Notes under the pieces: generated by a model
What the model was told of the DNA's origin: nothing
What the model saw: only the letters and a program-made list of their open reading frames with translations
The model's database searches: none
Made by a program: the position numbers and the translations under genes
Shown here: piece after piece, positions 1 through 12,704 of the stretch
Position numbering within the stretch: the stretch's first letter is position 1
How the letters are laid out: every line of letters begins with the position of its first letter
Assembly (NCBI GenBank): GCA_030407005.1
Contig: JAUDYN010000004.1
Span: 1,674,001 to 1,738,000 of the forward strand
Source: Desarmillaria ectypa
Taxonomy: Eukaryota; Basidiomycota; Agaricomycetes; Agaricales; Physalacriaceae
Reading direction: 5' to 3'
DNA: 64,000 nt

Positions 1-2
1 TT

Positions 3-251
3 CCCAAAGAAGCGGAAGAAGAGTATGACAATACTGACCAGCTGCCGCCGAGGCTGAAGGAGATAATGAGTGGCCTCGACGAAGGTCAGAAGGTTTGGGT
101 ATATGACCTTTTTCTCATAGAAGGGGAGCTGGGCGGAGCGTCTAATGAATCTGATGACGAGGAGATCTGGAACACTCTCTTTACCTTCTCCTCACCTTTG
201 GTTGCAAAGTCGGACTCTCTGATTACTGGTCACGATAGTGGTGCCTGCTAA
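3..251 (+). CDS. 3' end of an unknown protein (partial, enters from left edge)
   Basis: An open frame runs from the left edge of the window to a TAA at 249-251, giving about 82 acidic, serine-rich residues that end in HDSGAC. There is no start codon, so this is the C-terminus of a gene beginning outside the window, or its last exon. I recognise no domain. A diverged copy of the last 40 or so codons lies in inverted orientation about 500 bp downstream, which shows that this segment has been duplicated locally. The function is unknown. Confidence 0.5.
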   Translation, partial: PKEAEEEYDNTDQLPPRLKEIMSGLDEGQKVWVYDLFLIEGELGGASNESDDEEIWNTLFTFSSPLVAKSDSLITGHDSGAC

Positions 252-652
252 TATAGCTGAAAAGATTAATTTAAACATTGACAAATTAATAAAAAGTGGT
301 GCTAGTGGCGGCTTGGAGAGTGCACTATAACTTTAAGACAGTACCAATCCGTGAAGGATGACAGCCTTAGTGATGTTATTCAAACAGGAAAATTGGTGTA
401 GTTAGCTCTTCGTATACATGCCTGGCCTGGTAATACAACACAAACTGTACGCGAGCACATTTCTACCTCTTTCTCGTAATCATGATAACCCTGAAAATTA
501 TTAGTCCTTCTCCAAGTTTTTTCGGTCTAAGGGCAGCCATCCATTGATTCAAAGCCGGGTAACGAGAACAAAGCTGGATGGTGATTGACACGCTCTAACA
601 GAGCCTGTCTCCAGCAGAGAGGACTCGGAATCATGATTCATCAGCGATGTTG

Positions 653-765
653 ACACCACGATCGTGAAATTACGAGTCCCTGTTTGCGACCAAAGGTGAA
701 GAAAAAGGAAAGCTTGCATCCCATCGGGCATCAGAGTCATTAGACGCCCCGCTCGGTTCTCCATC
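653..765 (-). repeat. Inverted, diverged copy of the 3' end of the preceding gene
   Basis: Read on the minus strand, this stretch encodes GASNDSD and then FPFSSPLVANRDS. The plus-strand gene tail at about 125-243 encodes GASNESD and FTFSSPLVAKSDS. The DNA also matches past the coding part: CACGATCGTGGTG here against CACGATAGTGGTG there. Similarity is high in blocks with small indels and ends in a stop on this strand. It looks like a decayed inverted duplication. It could instead be the end of a second, real gene on the minus strand. Confidence 0.55.
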
Positions 766-984
766 AATGAATACACCTAACACTTCTGGCGCTCCCTTCG
801 CATGTAATAGGAGTAGACATACTAATGGGGAAAATAATGCCGAAATGCCGGCGAAGCTCAATAGACAACAACCGTCAACATATCATTCACGCGCATTTTG
901 ACCCGTTTCCTTTACAAGTCTCCCTGGAGTACTCTATTTCGGGGCAATGAATGGTGTTACCGTGGTCAACACCTGTCTGCCCAG
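766..984. other. Upstream region of THO2
   Basis: No coding pattern is evident on either strand. Together with 252-652 this is intergenic sequence between the left-edge gene and THO2, and it should hold the THO2 promoter. No clear TATA box was seen. Confidence 0.4.
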
Positions 985-3900
985 ATGGTCGAAAGGAGGT
1001 GAATCGGAATGGTGCGTTTGGCTTTCTTCTACAATGACGCCACATAACTTGGGTACAGTCGGGCATTCCTTGTTCCACTTCACTCCACTCCTCCAAATCC
1101 AAACATTCTCGACGACATCTTCACCGCCTACCAGACCCTTCTTTTCTCGACTCTCTCGTCTTGGTCCAGTAGAGGAAGTTTGTCACCCGAGGCTTTCGTT
1201 GCTTTTGTCCAGTCTGTGCTCAACAGTCTCCCTTCCTCTTCTTCGTCATCAACAACCACTTCATCCAATACTACCCTTTTTCAAGAGCAAGTGGTCGATC
1301 TCATATGGACCGTTGACACCGAATTAGAGGAAATCGTGGCTGACGCGAAGGCGACCATAGCAAAAAGTAGCGCCCAAGAATCACCCGGTGACAAACCTGC
1401 CGCGTTGTCAAAGGCGAAGAAAGCCAAGCAGGATGCTGAAGCTGACAAAGATAGGGTAATTTCTATCGTTAAACAGTTCATGGTGAGTTGCACGCGACCT
1501 ATGGCATGCTGTGTTCTGACTGGACATGTCCTCTCCAGAGCGTTGGCATCATCTCGCCAGCGATCGCTCGAGAAAGATTGGATTCATCAATTTTGGCCAA
1601 TGTTGGGATGTTCGCAGACAAATCAACACTAGACAAAAGAGACATTCGAACTCGAACAGGATTATTGTGCGTGGTTCTTCGAATGTATGTGACGGGATGA
1701 CAGACGTCTTCCCATCCAGCTTCAAGCAAAACAAGTTCAACCTTCTCAGAGAGCAGTCTGAAGGATATAGCAAGCTTACTACCGAACTTACAAGTAATCT
1801 TGGCCCTGCACATTCGTCGTCCATCGGTCGACCAACCGAGCCTTGGTCTGCTATCGAAGAACGCGCGCGACCAGTGTGGGAAAAGATCACTAGTCTTATT
1901 GGCTACTTTGATCTGGATCCTATACGCGCGTTGGATATCATATTAGACGTTCTGAGCACCCACCTCACCACTCACTATACCTTCTTCATCGCCTTGCTCT
2001 CACTTTCCCCTTGGGCTGGCTCTTATCGAAAACGTACTAGAGAGGCACCCATGTCTGTAGACGAGTCAGAAAGTCGGTATAAAGGCAAGACCCTTCACGA
2101 AGTCCTCTCATTAGCCGATCCAAGGTCTAATTCCGAGGCACCTCCGGCGGACCAGAAACCGTCTGTGCTAGCCCAAGTTTTGGGTTTCAAATTTGTCTAC
2201 TACAGCGTATGCACAATCAATCCTGTGAATCTCTTTTCGATTGAACTGAACGATTTGTTCAGGGTCCCGATGTCTCTGAGCAGACACCCAGAAATTTATA
2301 TCTGACGGCGGCTCTCCTAATACGCGAACAATTTATTGTGCTGGAAGACTTGTATCCTCATGTCAGTTCTTAACCTTGGTCATTGGCACTATATTGACGG
2401 ATGTCATAGCTGTCTCTCTCTGATGCAAACATGGAGCAGTCACATGAGGCATATTTGGCTGACATCAAGTCCAGAATAGCCGCGGCAAAAACCAGCCAAC
2501 TGGCAATGGCTGCCCCGCTGGAGTCTACGCCATCATCATCCAAAGCCAAGGCTTCGACTCCCGTAGAACAGAAACATGAGAATGGATTCAAAGATCGCTA
2601 CACCCAGAAAAGTGGTATGGTCGCGGCTCTATTGGCCGTAGGTGCCATCAAGCCTGCCCTTTGGCTATTGTCCAAATTCCCTTGGATGGTGGATGCACAA
2701 CCTGAAATAGCGGACCTCATGATCCGTATCATGAAGCTATCTATCCAACCGCTCTATGATTCTATCTTGGCCACCAAGGAACGCAATCCGAGTTTCCTGC
2801 AGCCTAGGGCCCGCTATGGGACTACTGGCGTTACCCAGCCACCGCCACGAAAACAAGTATTGACTCTATGGGCTCCCACACCGCCGTGTACAGCTACGAC
2901 AGAATTTGTTTTCTTTTTTCCAGACTGGTCCGAGCAGGTTCCCATATGTTCTATGCCGGATGATTTGACGGACGTTATCGAGCCGCTAATGCGTTTCATT
3001 GGATTACACGTTTCTCGTGACACAATTTTCCTGACCAAGTTCCTAAGGCTTGGAAGGACCCAGTTACAGACTACGGTAGGTGCCCCGTTTATCTGACTAT
3101 TGTCTGCGTTGATATATAAATTGCCATTCCTAGGTTGAAGTGGATCCAGTCACCAAGAAGCCGCTAGGAGAACCTGACCCCGAGAACCCTATACGCGTAT
3201 TTTGGTTCAGGGTGTTGCGCATATATCTTCTACCGGCGCTTACACTCATTCGCGGGAATGCGGTCTGCACTGTTGAAGTTTGGAATATCATTCGACAGTA
3301 TGAAACGACAGCACGGTGGCGTTTGTACGGGGAGTGGAAAGCTCACATATACGATTCCCATCCGGAACTTGGTGTACGTCGGGTCGAAGCCGACAGGGAG
3401 TCGAAGGGGATACTACGACGCCTTTCACATAACACCATCGATTCACTATCTGGTACGGTGGCGAAGCTTGCGCACTCCAACCCGTGCATCTTCTTTACCA
3501 ACGCGGTGAATCAAATCATGGCCTATGATAACTTGGCTAGCGTCGTTATCCAGGCTCTGCGATTTGTGACTAACATGGGCTTTGACGTGTTGGTTTTCAT
3601 TATCCTCGACGCTCTCTCCAATCAAAAGAAAGAGCGTGTTAAGGACGATGGTGTCAACACCAGCGATTGGCTACAAAGTGCGTGCGGGGAGTGTGATACT
3701 CGAACAAAGCGTGCTGACTGTAACAATAGGCTTGGCCTCATTCACCGGAATGTTGTTCAGACGCTACAGTGCCGATCTCACTCCTGTCTTGAAGTATATC
3801 GTACATCAGCTTCAAAATGGGATGACTTCAGAGATCGTGGTCCTTCGAGAGCTAATATGGAAAATGGCGGGTGTCGAACCGTTACCTAGTTTGTCTGATT

Positions 3901-6900
3901 CCCAGATAATGGCTATGGCGGGCGGCCCCGCGCTGCGCATAGAAGCTATTGCGTCAGCCACCCGTGGCGCAAGGCTTGACCCCGCTGAAGCTAGTTTGAA
4001 GGGACCATCTAGGCTTGGCAAGACTTTGGTGGATTCCGGCTTAGCTCTCCCGCTTTTGATACAGGTAGCTCAACAGCGGCAATCGTCGATCTACAAAGCT
4101 CCCGATGCGCATCTGAAGTCACTGGCCAGTTTGTATGATACGGTATGTCAGCATAGCATGCTTCTTCGGAATTGTTCAATACTTATATACTATCTTTAGA
4201 CTCATGGTGTACTGCTTCAGTATCTGGAGCTTTTGACATCACCATCTGTTGTGCCAGCTGAAGACTACGCAAACAAGATAATACCTCCCATCAGAGAACT
4301 AGGTGAGAAGTACGGGATCTGTGCCCCGATATGCATGCAGATTCTCAGGCCTGTGCTTCATGATGCACTATTGGTTCGTCATTCATATTTTACTCTTTCC
4401 AGCTGCGTATTGAGACCGGGGCGGCAGAAAACGGCATTAGCTAAAGATGAACAAAACCGTCTTGCTAGCGAGGAAGCGGAGAAACGGCTGAAGGCTGCTC
4501 TCACGGCTAAGCGTGAACCGTCGGCAGCAATCTCTCGGGTTGCATCACCAGCCGTAGTTTCAACCAACCCTTCTGAGGTGAATGACGAATCCAAAGTGGA
4601 GTCTGTCAATGATGACGTTGCCATGGAAGTTGAACCAGCAGCTGTGTCTGTAGCACCTGAGGTTCGTTGTACAGTCTTCTTGTTGTACTGTGGCTTGATA
4701 ATATCTTTCCTGACAGACCCCATGGGTTCCCGAACTGGCCGCATTATTCGATGACGTGAAGCGTATCGTCCCTGAACGTGCTATCAATACCATTGGGTAA
4801 GTAAGGTTTTTTATTTCTACGGCAGACGTTGAATGAACATTTCCAGACCTGGTTTCTATTTGACGTTTTGGCAACTCTCTACTTATGACCTGTCGCCGCC
4901 TATGGCTAAATACGACGAAGAAGGGGCTGCACTGCGAGCCCTCAGTCGTCAGGAGGATTCCAGATATGTGGCTGCAGATCGTTCCGCAGATCGCCAGAAA
5001 CGTCTGACAGCAGCAGGCCACCGTTCGAAACGAGATCGATACAACCAGCTGGTAAATACCTTGAACCGGGAGTTGAAGCAACAGATCATATCCAGGGAAT
5101 ACACCCAAAAGCGCCTGGCTCAAGAAAAACAATACTGGTTCGCTCATTGTAAGTTACTGGTTGTAGAATGTGCTCTTCGTTTTGTCTTAGGTTCCAATAG
5201 TGTCAAGCAAACGAAATCTTGCTCTTGTAGAAGCAATCCTAGAGCATTGCATTTACCCACGCTGCTTGTTGTCCCCCATGGATGCTGATTATACGGCCCA
5301 AATGATTAGGCTTTTGCATATGCAGGGCACTCCGGGCTTCCAAACAATTGTTTGCTATAACTTGGTTCGTCCGCAACATGTTGTCGCACCTTCCTGTTAT
5401 TGATCCGAACTTAGCTACTCAGCGATGACGTCAAGGTTGTCCTCTTCTCTTGCAGTGAATACGAAGCGCGTAATTATGGTAAAGTCTGGAGCATTCAGTA
5501 GCGGCGTTTACTTATCACCCGTCAAACAGGCCGGTTCCTTCATGCTATCTTGACGGACCTTTACAAATGGCACTCCGATGAGCAAGCTTGGTTATCGGAT
5601 AACCGGTCGACAGTGAAAGGAAAGACTCTGATCCATCCGGGCTTTCAGAATCGTCCTGGACAAACCGGCCATATATCTCACCTGGAGTTCCAAAAGTTAT
5701 TGAGAAAGTGGCATATGAAGCTGGTCGGGGTAAGTTTCGTTCGCGATTGTCACTAACACTTAGTCGGCTAATGGCATCATGTTCAGGCCTTCATCGACTC
5801 CATAGAAACCGGAGAATTCATGCATGTGTATAACGCTATCCTTGTCCTGAAGGAGATTCTGCCGGTGTTTCCTCTATCGACAGTTGCCACTCACGGCGGT
5901 GTGAAGCTGAACCATGCCATGGAGAAATTCCTTGAAAACGAGAAGCGTGGAGACTTGATGATTCTTGGCCGAGCGTGAGAGCATATCATGATTTCTTGCG
6001 ATGTGAACAATCTCTAATGCCCCGGTAGTTACGCTGCAACTCTGAAGAAAAGAGAGTCATTCTGGACGCCACCTAAGGTGCCGCCTGGCAAGGTATTTCC
6101 TTCCTGATTCTGGCAAGATTTGCATTCATATAGTTCGGATATAGCCCAACGGTACAACGGCACCGGTCAAGGCAGCTTCAAACAGCGCTGCTCCAGACAA
6201 ACCTCGAAGTGTTGTGCTCCCTACCGGTCCGAGTGCTCAGTCAACGGTCAATGGAGAAATAAGACGTTCTAATTCTCAAGCTGCGTCGACACCCTCTGCT
6301 CCGCGAGCCCACGCCGGCAATGGCGCGACGGAAAAGCCAGCAAGTAACTCAACATCAACTAAATTGACAATGGAGCAGTATGTCACCCAGAGTAACTTTT
6401 TTCGGGAGCTGCACCTTTGTTAATACTGTTTTCTTTTTAGCGATAAACGACCTCCTGTCGTCAGGCGAGTAGCGCGTGACTCCGGTAATGAATCCCCTCG
6501 ATCGTCTGTTGATACTCACGGTAAACCGGGTGCGCAAACGGGTCGCGCCACACCTGCAGGGTCTGCACCGTCCAAAGAGGATACAATATCTTCCCGACGT
6601 TCTCAACCTCCATCGCGACATGACAGTCCCGTTGTTACCACTGATCTCCCACTTTCTACTCGCCCTGTTGCCAGGGACGCAGGACAGGCAACCGTGAATC
6701 CAGCCCTTGGGAAGGAACCTCCCCAGTCTCCTCGAAGTCATCGTACAGGAGATGATAAAACCAACAAAATCGATACTCAGCCTACTATGCCGCCTCCATC
6801 CGTGCCTAGTCAAACGCCTTCCGCCCAAGAGCTCAGAGAGACCGCGAAGCAGTCCATCCTTCGGTCAGAAAAAGCCGTTGATGATAAAAGCGTCAGACCC

Positions 6901-8320
6901 ACAGTTGAATCTCGGAGTCGTAATGGATCAGCGGCACCGTCTCCACGCCATCGTTCTATCTCTCCGCCTAGTGGGCCAGGTACGCGAAATTCTAGTGCTG
7001 ATAGTCGGACAAGCAGGACCCGTTCTGACAGAAGGCCAGCTGACGGTGATGAGAAAAAGGTCGACAGAGAAAGCCGTGAAATACGAGAACCGGGCCCTCC
7101 TACCCGTCGCGACAGTATTACGCATACTCGCAGTGAACGAGCCGGTCGGGAGCGTACCTCGACGCGCGAGAGTGACAAAGATGGAGAGAGAGAGAAAGAT
7201 CGTGACCGTGACCGAGACAGAGGACGCGATAGGCATGAGAGAGAGCGCGACAAAGATCGGGACAGAGACAGGGGAGATAGGGAGAGGGAGAGAGATCGTG
7301 ACAGAGATCGTGACAGAGAGAGAGACCGAGATCGTCATCGAAGAGGTGGAGATGACAAGGAACGTGACCGTGAAAGGAAGGAGCGTGACGGCCACAATCG
7401 CGGTCCTAGCGCCACCGTTCCAGCGCCTTCAGAAACCGCACGCCCGGGTCGAAGTCAAAATGATGAAAATCTTGGGAAAAGGAGGAGGGGTGAAGAGGAG
7501 GTAAGATCAGCTTCCGTCAATATTTCTGTCGACGCTCATTTCTTTTCCAGGCTGAGCGAACACTGAAGCGTGGTTCACGCAAGGAGGGTCATGACCGAGC
7601 GAGACGTACTGAGAAGGAAGGCCGTGAATACGACAGAGTTCGGAGAAGAGATCTTCTCCGGGAATCGTCCGACGCTGATGGCCGCGGAGCTACTGGTAAT
7701 GCAGAGAAAGTGCGTCTCTTAGCCTTCTGATGCCCGCTCATTGCTTATTCTGCGCAGAATAGTGACAAACGACCTCCGCCTGAGGCACCATCATCTCTAA
7801 CGAAAGTTCTACCTCCGTCCACACCTTCGGCGCCCAGGGCGATGCACACGACTCCAAACTCAGATCCTGGCAGGAAACCTGAAACCAACACGGGACGTGA
7901 TCGTCATCGTGATCATCATAACTCTCCCCCTCCACGTAATTTTTCAAGTTCTAGTACGAGCAACGCAGTGGTGCCTCCCGAGAATGCCTCCCAGAACATA
8001 GGAGGGAGTTTACGGGATCGCATAAGTGACAAAGGTTCCACAGCTCTTTCCCCGTCATATTCAGGCAGACCTGAGCGGGACGAGGATGATCGGGATGGTA
8101 GAAAGCGGACAATATCAGGTCGGTGTTCTAGACAATTTTTGTGCCTCGCGCTAACGTATAATTGATATCAGAACGCGATGATACGGGCGCGGAGTCATTG
8201 GAACCAACAATCAAACGCGCGAAACTTATCAGGGACCGGACTCGATACAGCCGACAACATAATCCGGCCAAAGATTATTTACTAGGCGACAACACACGAC
8301 GGGGCGGCGGTCGACGGTAA
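985..8320 (+). CDS. THO2: THO complex subunit 2 (THO2/THOC2)
   Basis: This is the large scaffold of the nuclear THO complex, which couples transcription elongation to mRNP packaging and export within TREX. The gene spans 7.3 kb with roughly twenty short introns and should encode about 2,000 residues. The chosen start is ATG at 985; the first intron is 999-1058 and splices MVER to a helical region containing NILDDIFTAYQTLLFSTLSS. The central core contains the family-typical VFWFRVLRIYLLPALTLIRG (about 3200-3250) and WNIIRQYETTARWRLYGEWK. The conserved Tho2 C-terminal domain follows (LSTYDLSPPMAKYDEEGAAL, about 4880-4940). The last third is disordered, with an Arg-Asp/Arg-Glu dipeptide tract at about 7130-7410. 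The final intron ends at 8171 and the stop is TAA 8318-8320. The 3' end faces the GTP cyclohydrolase gene across 208 bp. Confidence 0.93.
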
Positions 8321-8528
8321 CTTACATAACATTGCATTGTCGAATTGGTCTAAAATAATAGCAATGTACCATAGTGCATTTACTGTATTTATGTATAAAT
8401 CTGTAGAACTACATAATCTCACACTCCCCCGTTACCCTCACTGTTGAACGTGAAGGAGGTATCCAATTATTGCGATATGAATTATACAGAGTTGAATCGG
8501 TATGGATAAAAAAAAGACGTCTACTTTC

Positions 8529-9607
8529 CTATCGCTTGATTAGACTGAGGAATTCCTCCCGAATTTTTTGATGTGTACGGAAACAGCCCAGCATACAAGA
8601 TGTCACTGTGATGGCGCCAGGTTTCTGAACGCCACGCATTGTCATACAGAGATGACTGAAAGAAGCATGTTGATTTATGAGAATGATTGATAGTTTCAAT
8701 GAATGATAACCTACGTTGCTTCCATGACCACGGCTACTCCGCGAGGTTTTATGGCCTCTTGAATTGCAATTGCAATCTGCTTAGTCAATCGTTCTTGCAC
8801 TTGGAGTCGTCGACTAAAAGTTTCCGCTATTCGTGCCAACTTGGAGAGTCCTAGGACTAGCTTATTGGGTATATAAGCTATGGCAACCTACGAAAAATAA
8901 AATGAGATTGATATGGTGACTGTGCCATTGAAAGTACTGACCTTTCCGGTGAAGGGAACCAAATGATGTTCACAGAGACTTGAAATATCAATGTCGCGAA
9001 CGATGACCATTTCATCGTGATCTTCGGCAAAGACAGCGTCGTTGATTACATCTACAATTACGGATGGAGATTGGTAGAGAAGTATAACAGGAGAATTCGT
9101 ACCTGCTAAGCGTTCTTCATAACCCCTTGTCATCCACATCACTGCCTGAGCATACCGATCAGGCGTCCGCAACAGACCTTCGCGGTCAGGATCTTCTCCG
9201 ATGCAGTCAAGTATAGTACGAACAGCGGCGGCAATCTTCTGTTCTCTCTCTTTCTTCTCCTCGGCTGTCGCAGTCAAACGAGAGTACGTGGACTTTGCTG
9301 GATGAATTTTCAGAGTTATTTGCGTCGATATTAGACCAATCGTAGACATACCGGGCCAACCGAGGCCATTTACATCGGGCACGAGCGTATCCACGGATGC
9401 TTGGCTTGTCAGCGGCGTCGACACTCCAGATGGAGGGCGGAATCCGTAGCCTTCATGGACCCGATGGGTAGGGGTGGTACTTTGCTGGGTGACCCTCGTC
9501 GGTTCATCATCAGTCAACTCCGGGACCGTATGGAGCTCTGACATAGTATGTGCCTGTAATTTCTGTGATAACGAATTGACCAGAGCATCAGAATGAATAT
9601 CTGCCAT
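8529..9607 (-). CDS. FOL2: GTP cyclohydrolase I
   Basis: The enzyme converts GTP to 7,8-dihydroneopterin triphosphate, the first step of folate and tetrahydropterin synthesis, in the cytosol as a homodecamer. Five exons join in frame. The N-terminus is a variable, Ser/Thr-rich extension of about 90 residues, as is usual in fungi. It is followed by the family core: [40 protein letters not shown], the zinc and active-site motif [13 protein letters not shown], and [19 protein letters not shown], which carries the second zinc-binding Cys. The protein ends EFLSLIKR. The start is MADIHSD at 9607; the frame stays open upstream, but no ATG is as well placed. The gene converges with THO2. Confidence 0.95.
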
Positions 9608-10106
9608 GGTTGCCCGTAGTATGTAAAGCGACTTTTTTAAAAATTTCTTTCGTAAAATAAAAATAGGGGCCCGGAAAGAGCAAAGATGACATAATCCCGC
9701 TCGCATGGTACGATATTCCCAAAAAGGAGAATTGAAGGCTCATCGCCGAACTGCCTTGTCCGGACTTTCTGTCGGGTCGCTCCTACCGTTTGCGTCCGCC
9801 CCAGTACAGCCTTTTCTGTATCCTTTTAGATGTGTTTGCACGCGTAGCACTGCAACGGCAATGCACGTATTCCGGCACTTTTGTATATTAAATCCATGGT
9901 TGCGAATAACAAAAGACAGACGTGGGGGCCTCCCATATATCTATCCCAACTTTTATTCTCGTCCCTAGGGATGCATCCCCTTTCTTTCTGCCGTACCAGC
10001 ATGCGCTACACTCCTTGGTCTCTCCTTCTCGCTCTTACCGACAATTTCTACAGTTCAGGGCTCTGCGAAAAATCCGGATCCCACTCTCTCACGTCCGGGT
10101 CCGTCT
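9608..10106. other. Divergent intergenic region, FOL2 and ABC transporter
   Basis: This 0.5 kb lies between the start codons of two divergent genes and should contain both promoters. Reading frames here lack family similarity and in-frame starts that would join to the transporter. No clear regulatory motif was recognised. Confidence 0.4.
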
Positions 10107-12584
10107 ATGATGTCTGGCTGGCGTCAAGAGTAATTCCCAACGAGAGCGGGGGATCAACCACACTGGTAGCTGGCGCTCAGCGGCCTATTAATGTTGCAAA
10201 TATGCATCTGGCTCTCCAAATTCTCAAACGGTGTACACCGGAACTTGTATGTGAATCAGGCACTAGTTCAAACTTCTTTTTTTTCACTCCTTCATCATTC
10301 AAGGTTCAATGCATGTTCCAGTGCCACCCTACAAGAACTGGATGCATGTTGGCCTTCAACATGCTTCGAAGTTTGTTTCCAGCGTTCCGTGGCTATTCCC
10401 AAGTATGTCGTGGGGCATGGTTTCCCTAATTAACCTTCCTAATATCCCTTACAGGCAATGATCATTGACGAGGTACTGGCCACCCTTTACACTTCATAAG
10501 TCTACTCAGACGAACATATCAGGTGCAATCTCTCTTAACCTCTGACATCTTCACTTGGTCTCGGCTGGCGCGTCTCGTGGGCGTAGAAATTGCACGGCGG
10601 ATATGCGAGAATTTACTGGACTACATGGCGTAAGTTTGTACTCGTATGTGCTTCCATGTCTCTAAAGTGCCAGCAGTGCTTCAAATGAGCATCTGGTTCT
10701 GGGTTCAGCGCGATTTGTCGTCGAACGAAAACAATTGGAACAACGCATTCGCTTGGACAATCCTTCACTCTCCGACCCCGTTATTCGCGACCTGCTGCAA
10801 GAATCCGACATCTTCGCGCGCTCTTTTACTGGGGGTGGATTCGGACTGATATCCCCACTTGAATTCATCCAAATTTTCGCGCTTCTCGCAGAAATCGGAT
10901 CACATATATGGCTGGTTCTCTCTTTGACGAGCAACGCGACACATATGGGCATATTGCTACTTTCGATACTCTCCGTCATATTTCCGCTCCTTCTTCCATG
11001 GTTTACTATGTCCCATGTTCCGACGGACCTATTGTATACACCGCAAGAATCTCTCGCAGCACGCAGACAGGAACAGATGCGTAACCTCGCTTATAGCGAC
11101 ATGCACCGACCAGAGGTTGCATTATTCGGTCTACATGACTGGATCCTAAGCTCGTGGTCCAGGGCTTGGAAGGTTGTCTTCGCTTCGGAACAAGCTCGTT
11201 GCTCTCCCTGCTTCTCTCTGCTATCCGGAAACGGTTTTACAGACTTGATCATTTCCCTTCAAAATGTTTGTCCCTCTGACATACTCCCTCTACTCATCTG
11301 ATGCATCCAGGCAGATTCTCTTCGTTCTTCTTCTCCAATCATCGTCGTCTGCAACATTAGGATCTTTAACTTTATACCGAGGATCCGTGCAATCCATCAT
11401 TTATGGCTTCAGGAATCTCTTGACCACTACAAGAATGGCATTTCAAACCATCTTTCTTCTCTCGGCGTTCTGCGCGAGCATGCAAGTAAAGCCAAAATTA
11501 CAACCGTCTGAGCATGAGGCTGTCGAATACAAGAAACGCCCTAGCGGAATCAAGATTGAAGCCAGGTCGGCAGCGGTGTATCCAATTTTTGGCTTTTGGG
11601 ATCTCACTATTTCTTTGCAGAGGTCTTTCGTATACATATCCGGATAGCGTTATGCCCGCTTTGCATAACGTCAGTTTCACTCTCGAGGCAGGGGAGACGC
11701 TTGCAATCGTTGGCTACAACGGCAGTGGCAAGTCAACCCTCGCCAAGATACTCCTGCGCATCTGTGATTTCGACAAGGGAGGGCTGTTTATTAACGGCGT
11801 TGACCTACGAAAACATCGTGTCCCGGATTATCACAAGCGCGTTTCAGCAGTATTCCAGGGTTTCTCAAAGTATAACTATACGCTGGAGGAAAACGTGGGA
11901 CTTGGATGCATCGACAAAATGAAGTGCCCGACGGCGATCAAGGACGCCCTTCACCTTGCACAGGCGGACGGGATCGTGAAATCCTTACCTCATGGCCTGC
12001 AAACCGTCCTTGAGGGACCTGGATTTGAAATGCTCCCGTATCCTGGAACTTTACCATCAAGCAACCGACATCACCATGGACTGTCGGGCGGCGAGGTGCG
12101 ATTCCCATGGTCGTTTTGTGTGTCCCTGTGTTACTAATTTTGGACCAAAAAAGTGGCAGAGAGTCGCCATCGCGAGGGCCTTCCTCAAGGCGGTTGAACC
12201 ACAAGTTGATCTTCTCGTGTTCGACGAGCCGGTGCGTCTGCATAGAGTTCCTTTACCGTCTTAACACTCAATCTGTCTTTCATCCAGACGTCCTCATTAG
12301 ACGCACACGCGCAGCATCAGATATTTGAAACCATACATAAGATAACACATGCCGAAGACGGTCGACCATTGAAGACTGTTGTATTTATTACACACCGACT
12401 ATCTACCGCTCGTCGTGCCGACAAGGTCGCAATGATGGAGAATGGGGTAAGTCACTCCCGCATCATCTGTTAAAATATTTCATTGACGGGGTTGTCTTAT
12501 TAGACCATTTCTGAATTCGGGACGCACGAAGAACTGTTACGCCTAAATGGCAAATATGCAACGTTATACCATCAATCTGTGTAG
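10107..12584 (+). CDS. Half-size ABC transporter (ABC-B-like, one membrane domain and one ATPase domain)
   Basis: A membrane domain (10.3-11.5 kb) precedes one nucleotide-binding domain. The ATPase is complete: Walker A GYNGSGKST, Q-loop VFQGFSKYNYTLEEN, signature LSGGE joined across an intron to WQRVAIARAF, Walker B VDLLVFDEP, D-loop SSLDA and H-loop FITHRLS. The frame ends at TAG 12582-12584. The N-terminus is uncertain. A plausible path starts at the ATG pair at 10107/10110 (MMSGWRQ) and passes through an exon encoding LLMLQICIWLSKFSNG to VPVPPYKNWMHVGLQ. The firm coding part begins near ATG 10309. The substrate cannot be read from the sequence. The family resembles exporters that work as dimers, and the membrane is unknown. 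The gene converges with PHO81, leaving 120 bp between the stops. Confidence 0.85.
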
Positions 12585-12704
12585 TACATGACAAGACAAT
12601 CACTGGAGCATTCATACACTAACTACTGTAGTAAGATACCAAGATAATTACAAACATGTATTTTCAATTTCTGGTTGTCAGCTAATACAACATATGTATA
12701 GTAC

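Noticed and set aside
6707..7504. Alternative frame of 265 codons and antisense frames across the THO2 tail
   Set aside because: The RD/RE repeat keeps several frames open. Only the frame continuous with the conserved THO2 core is spliced correctly on both sides.
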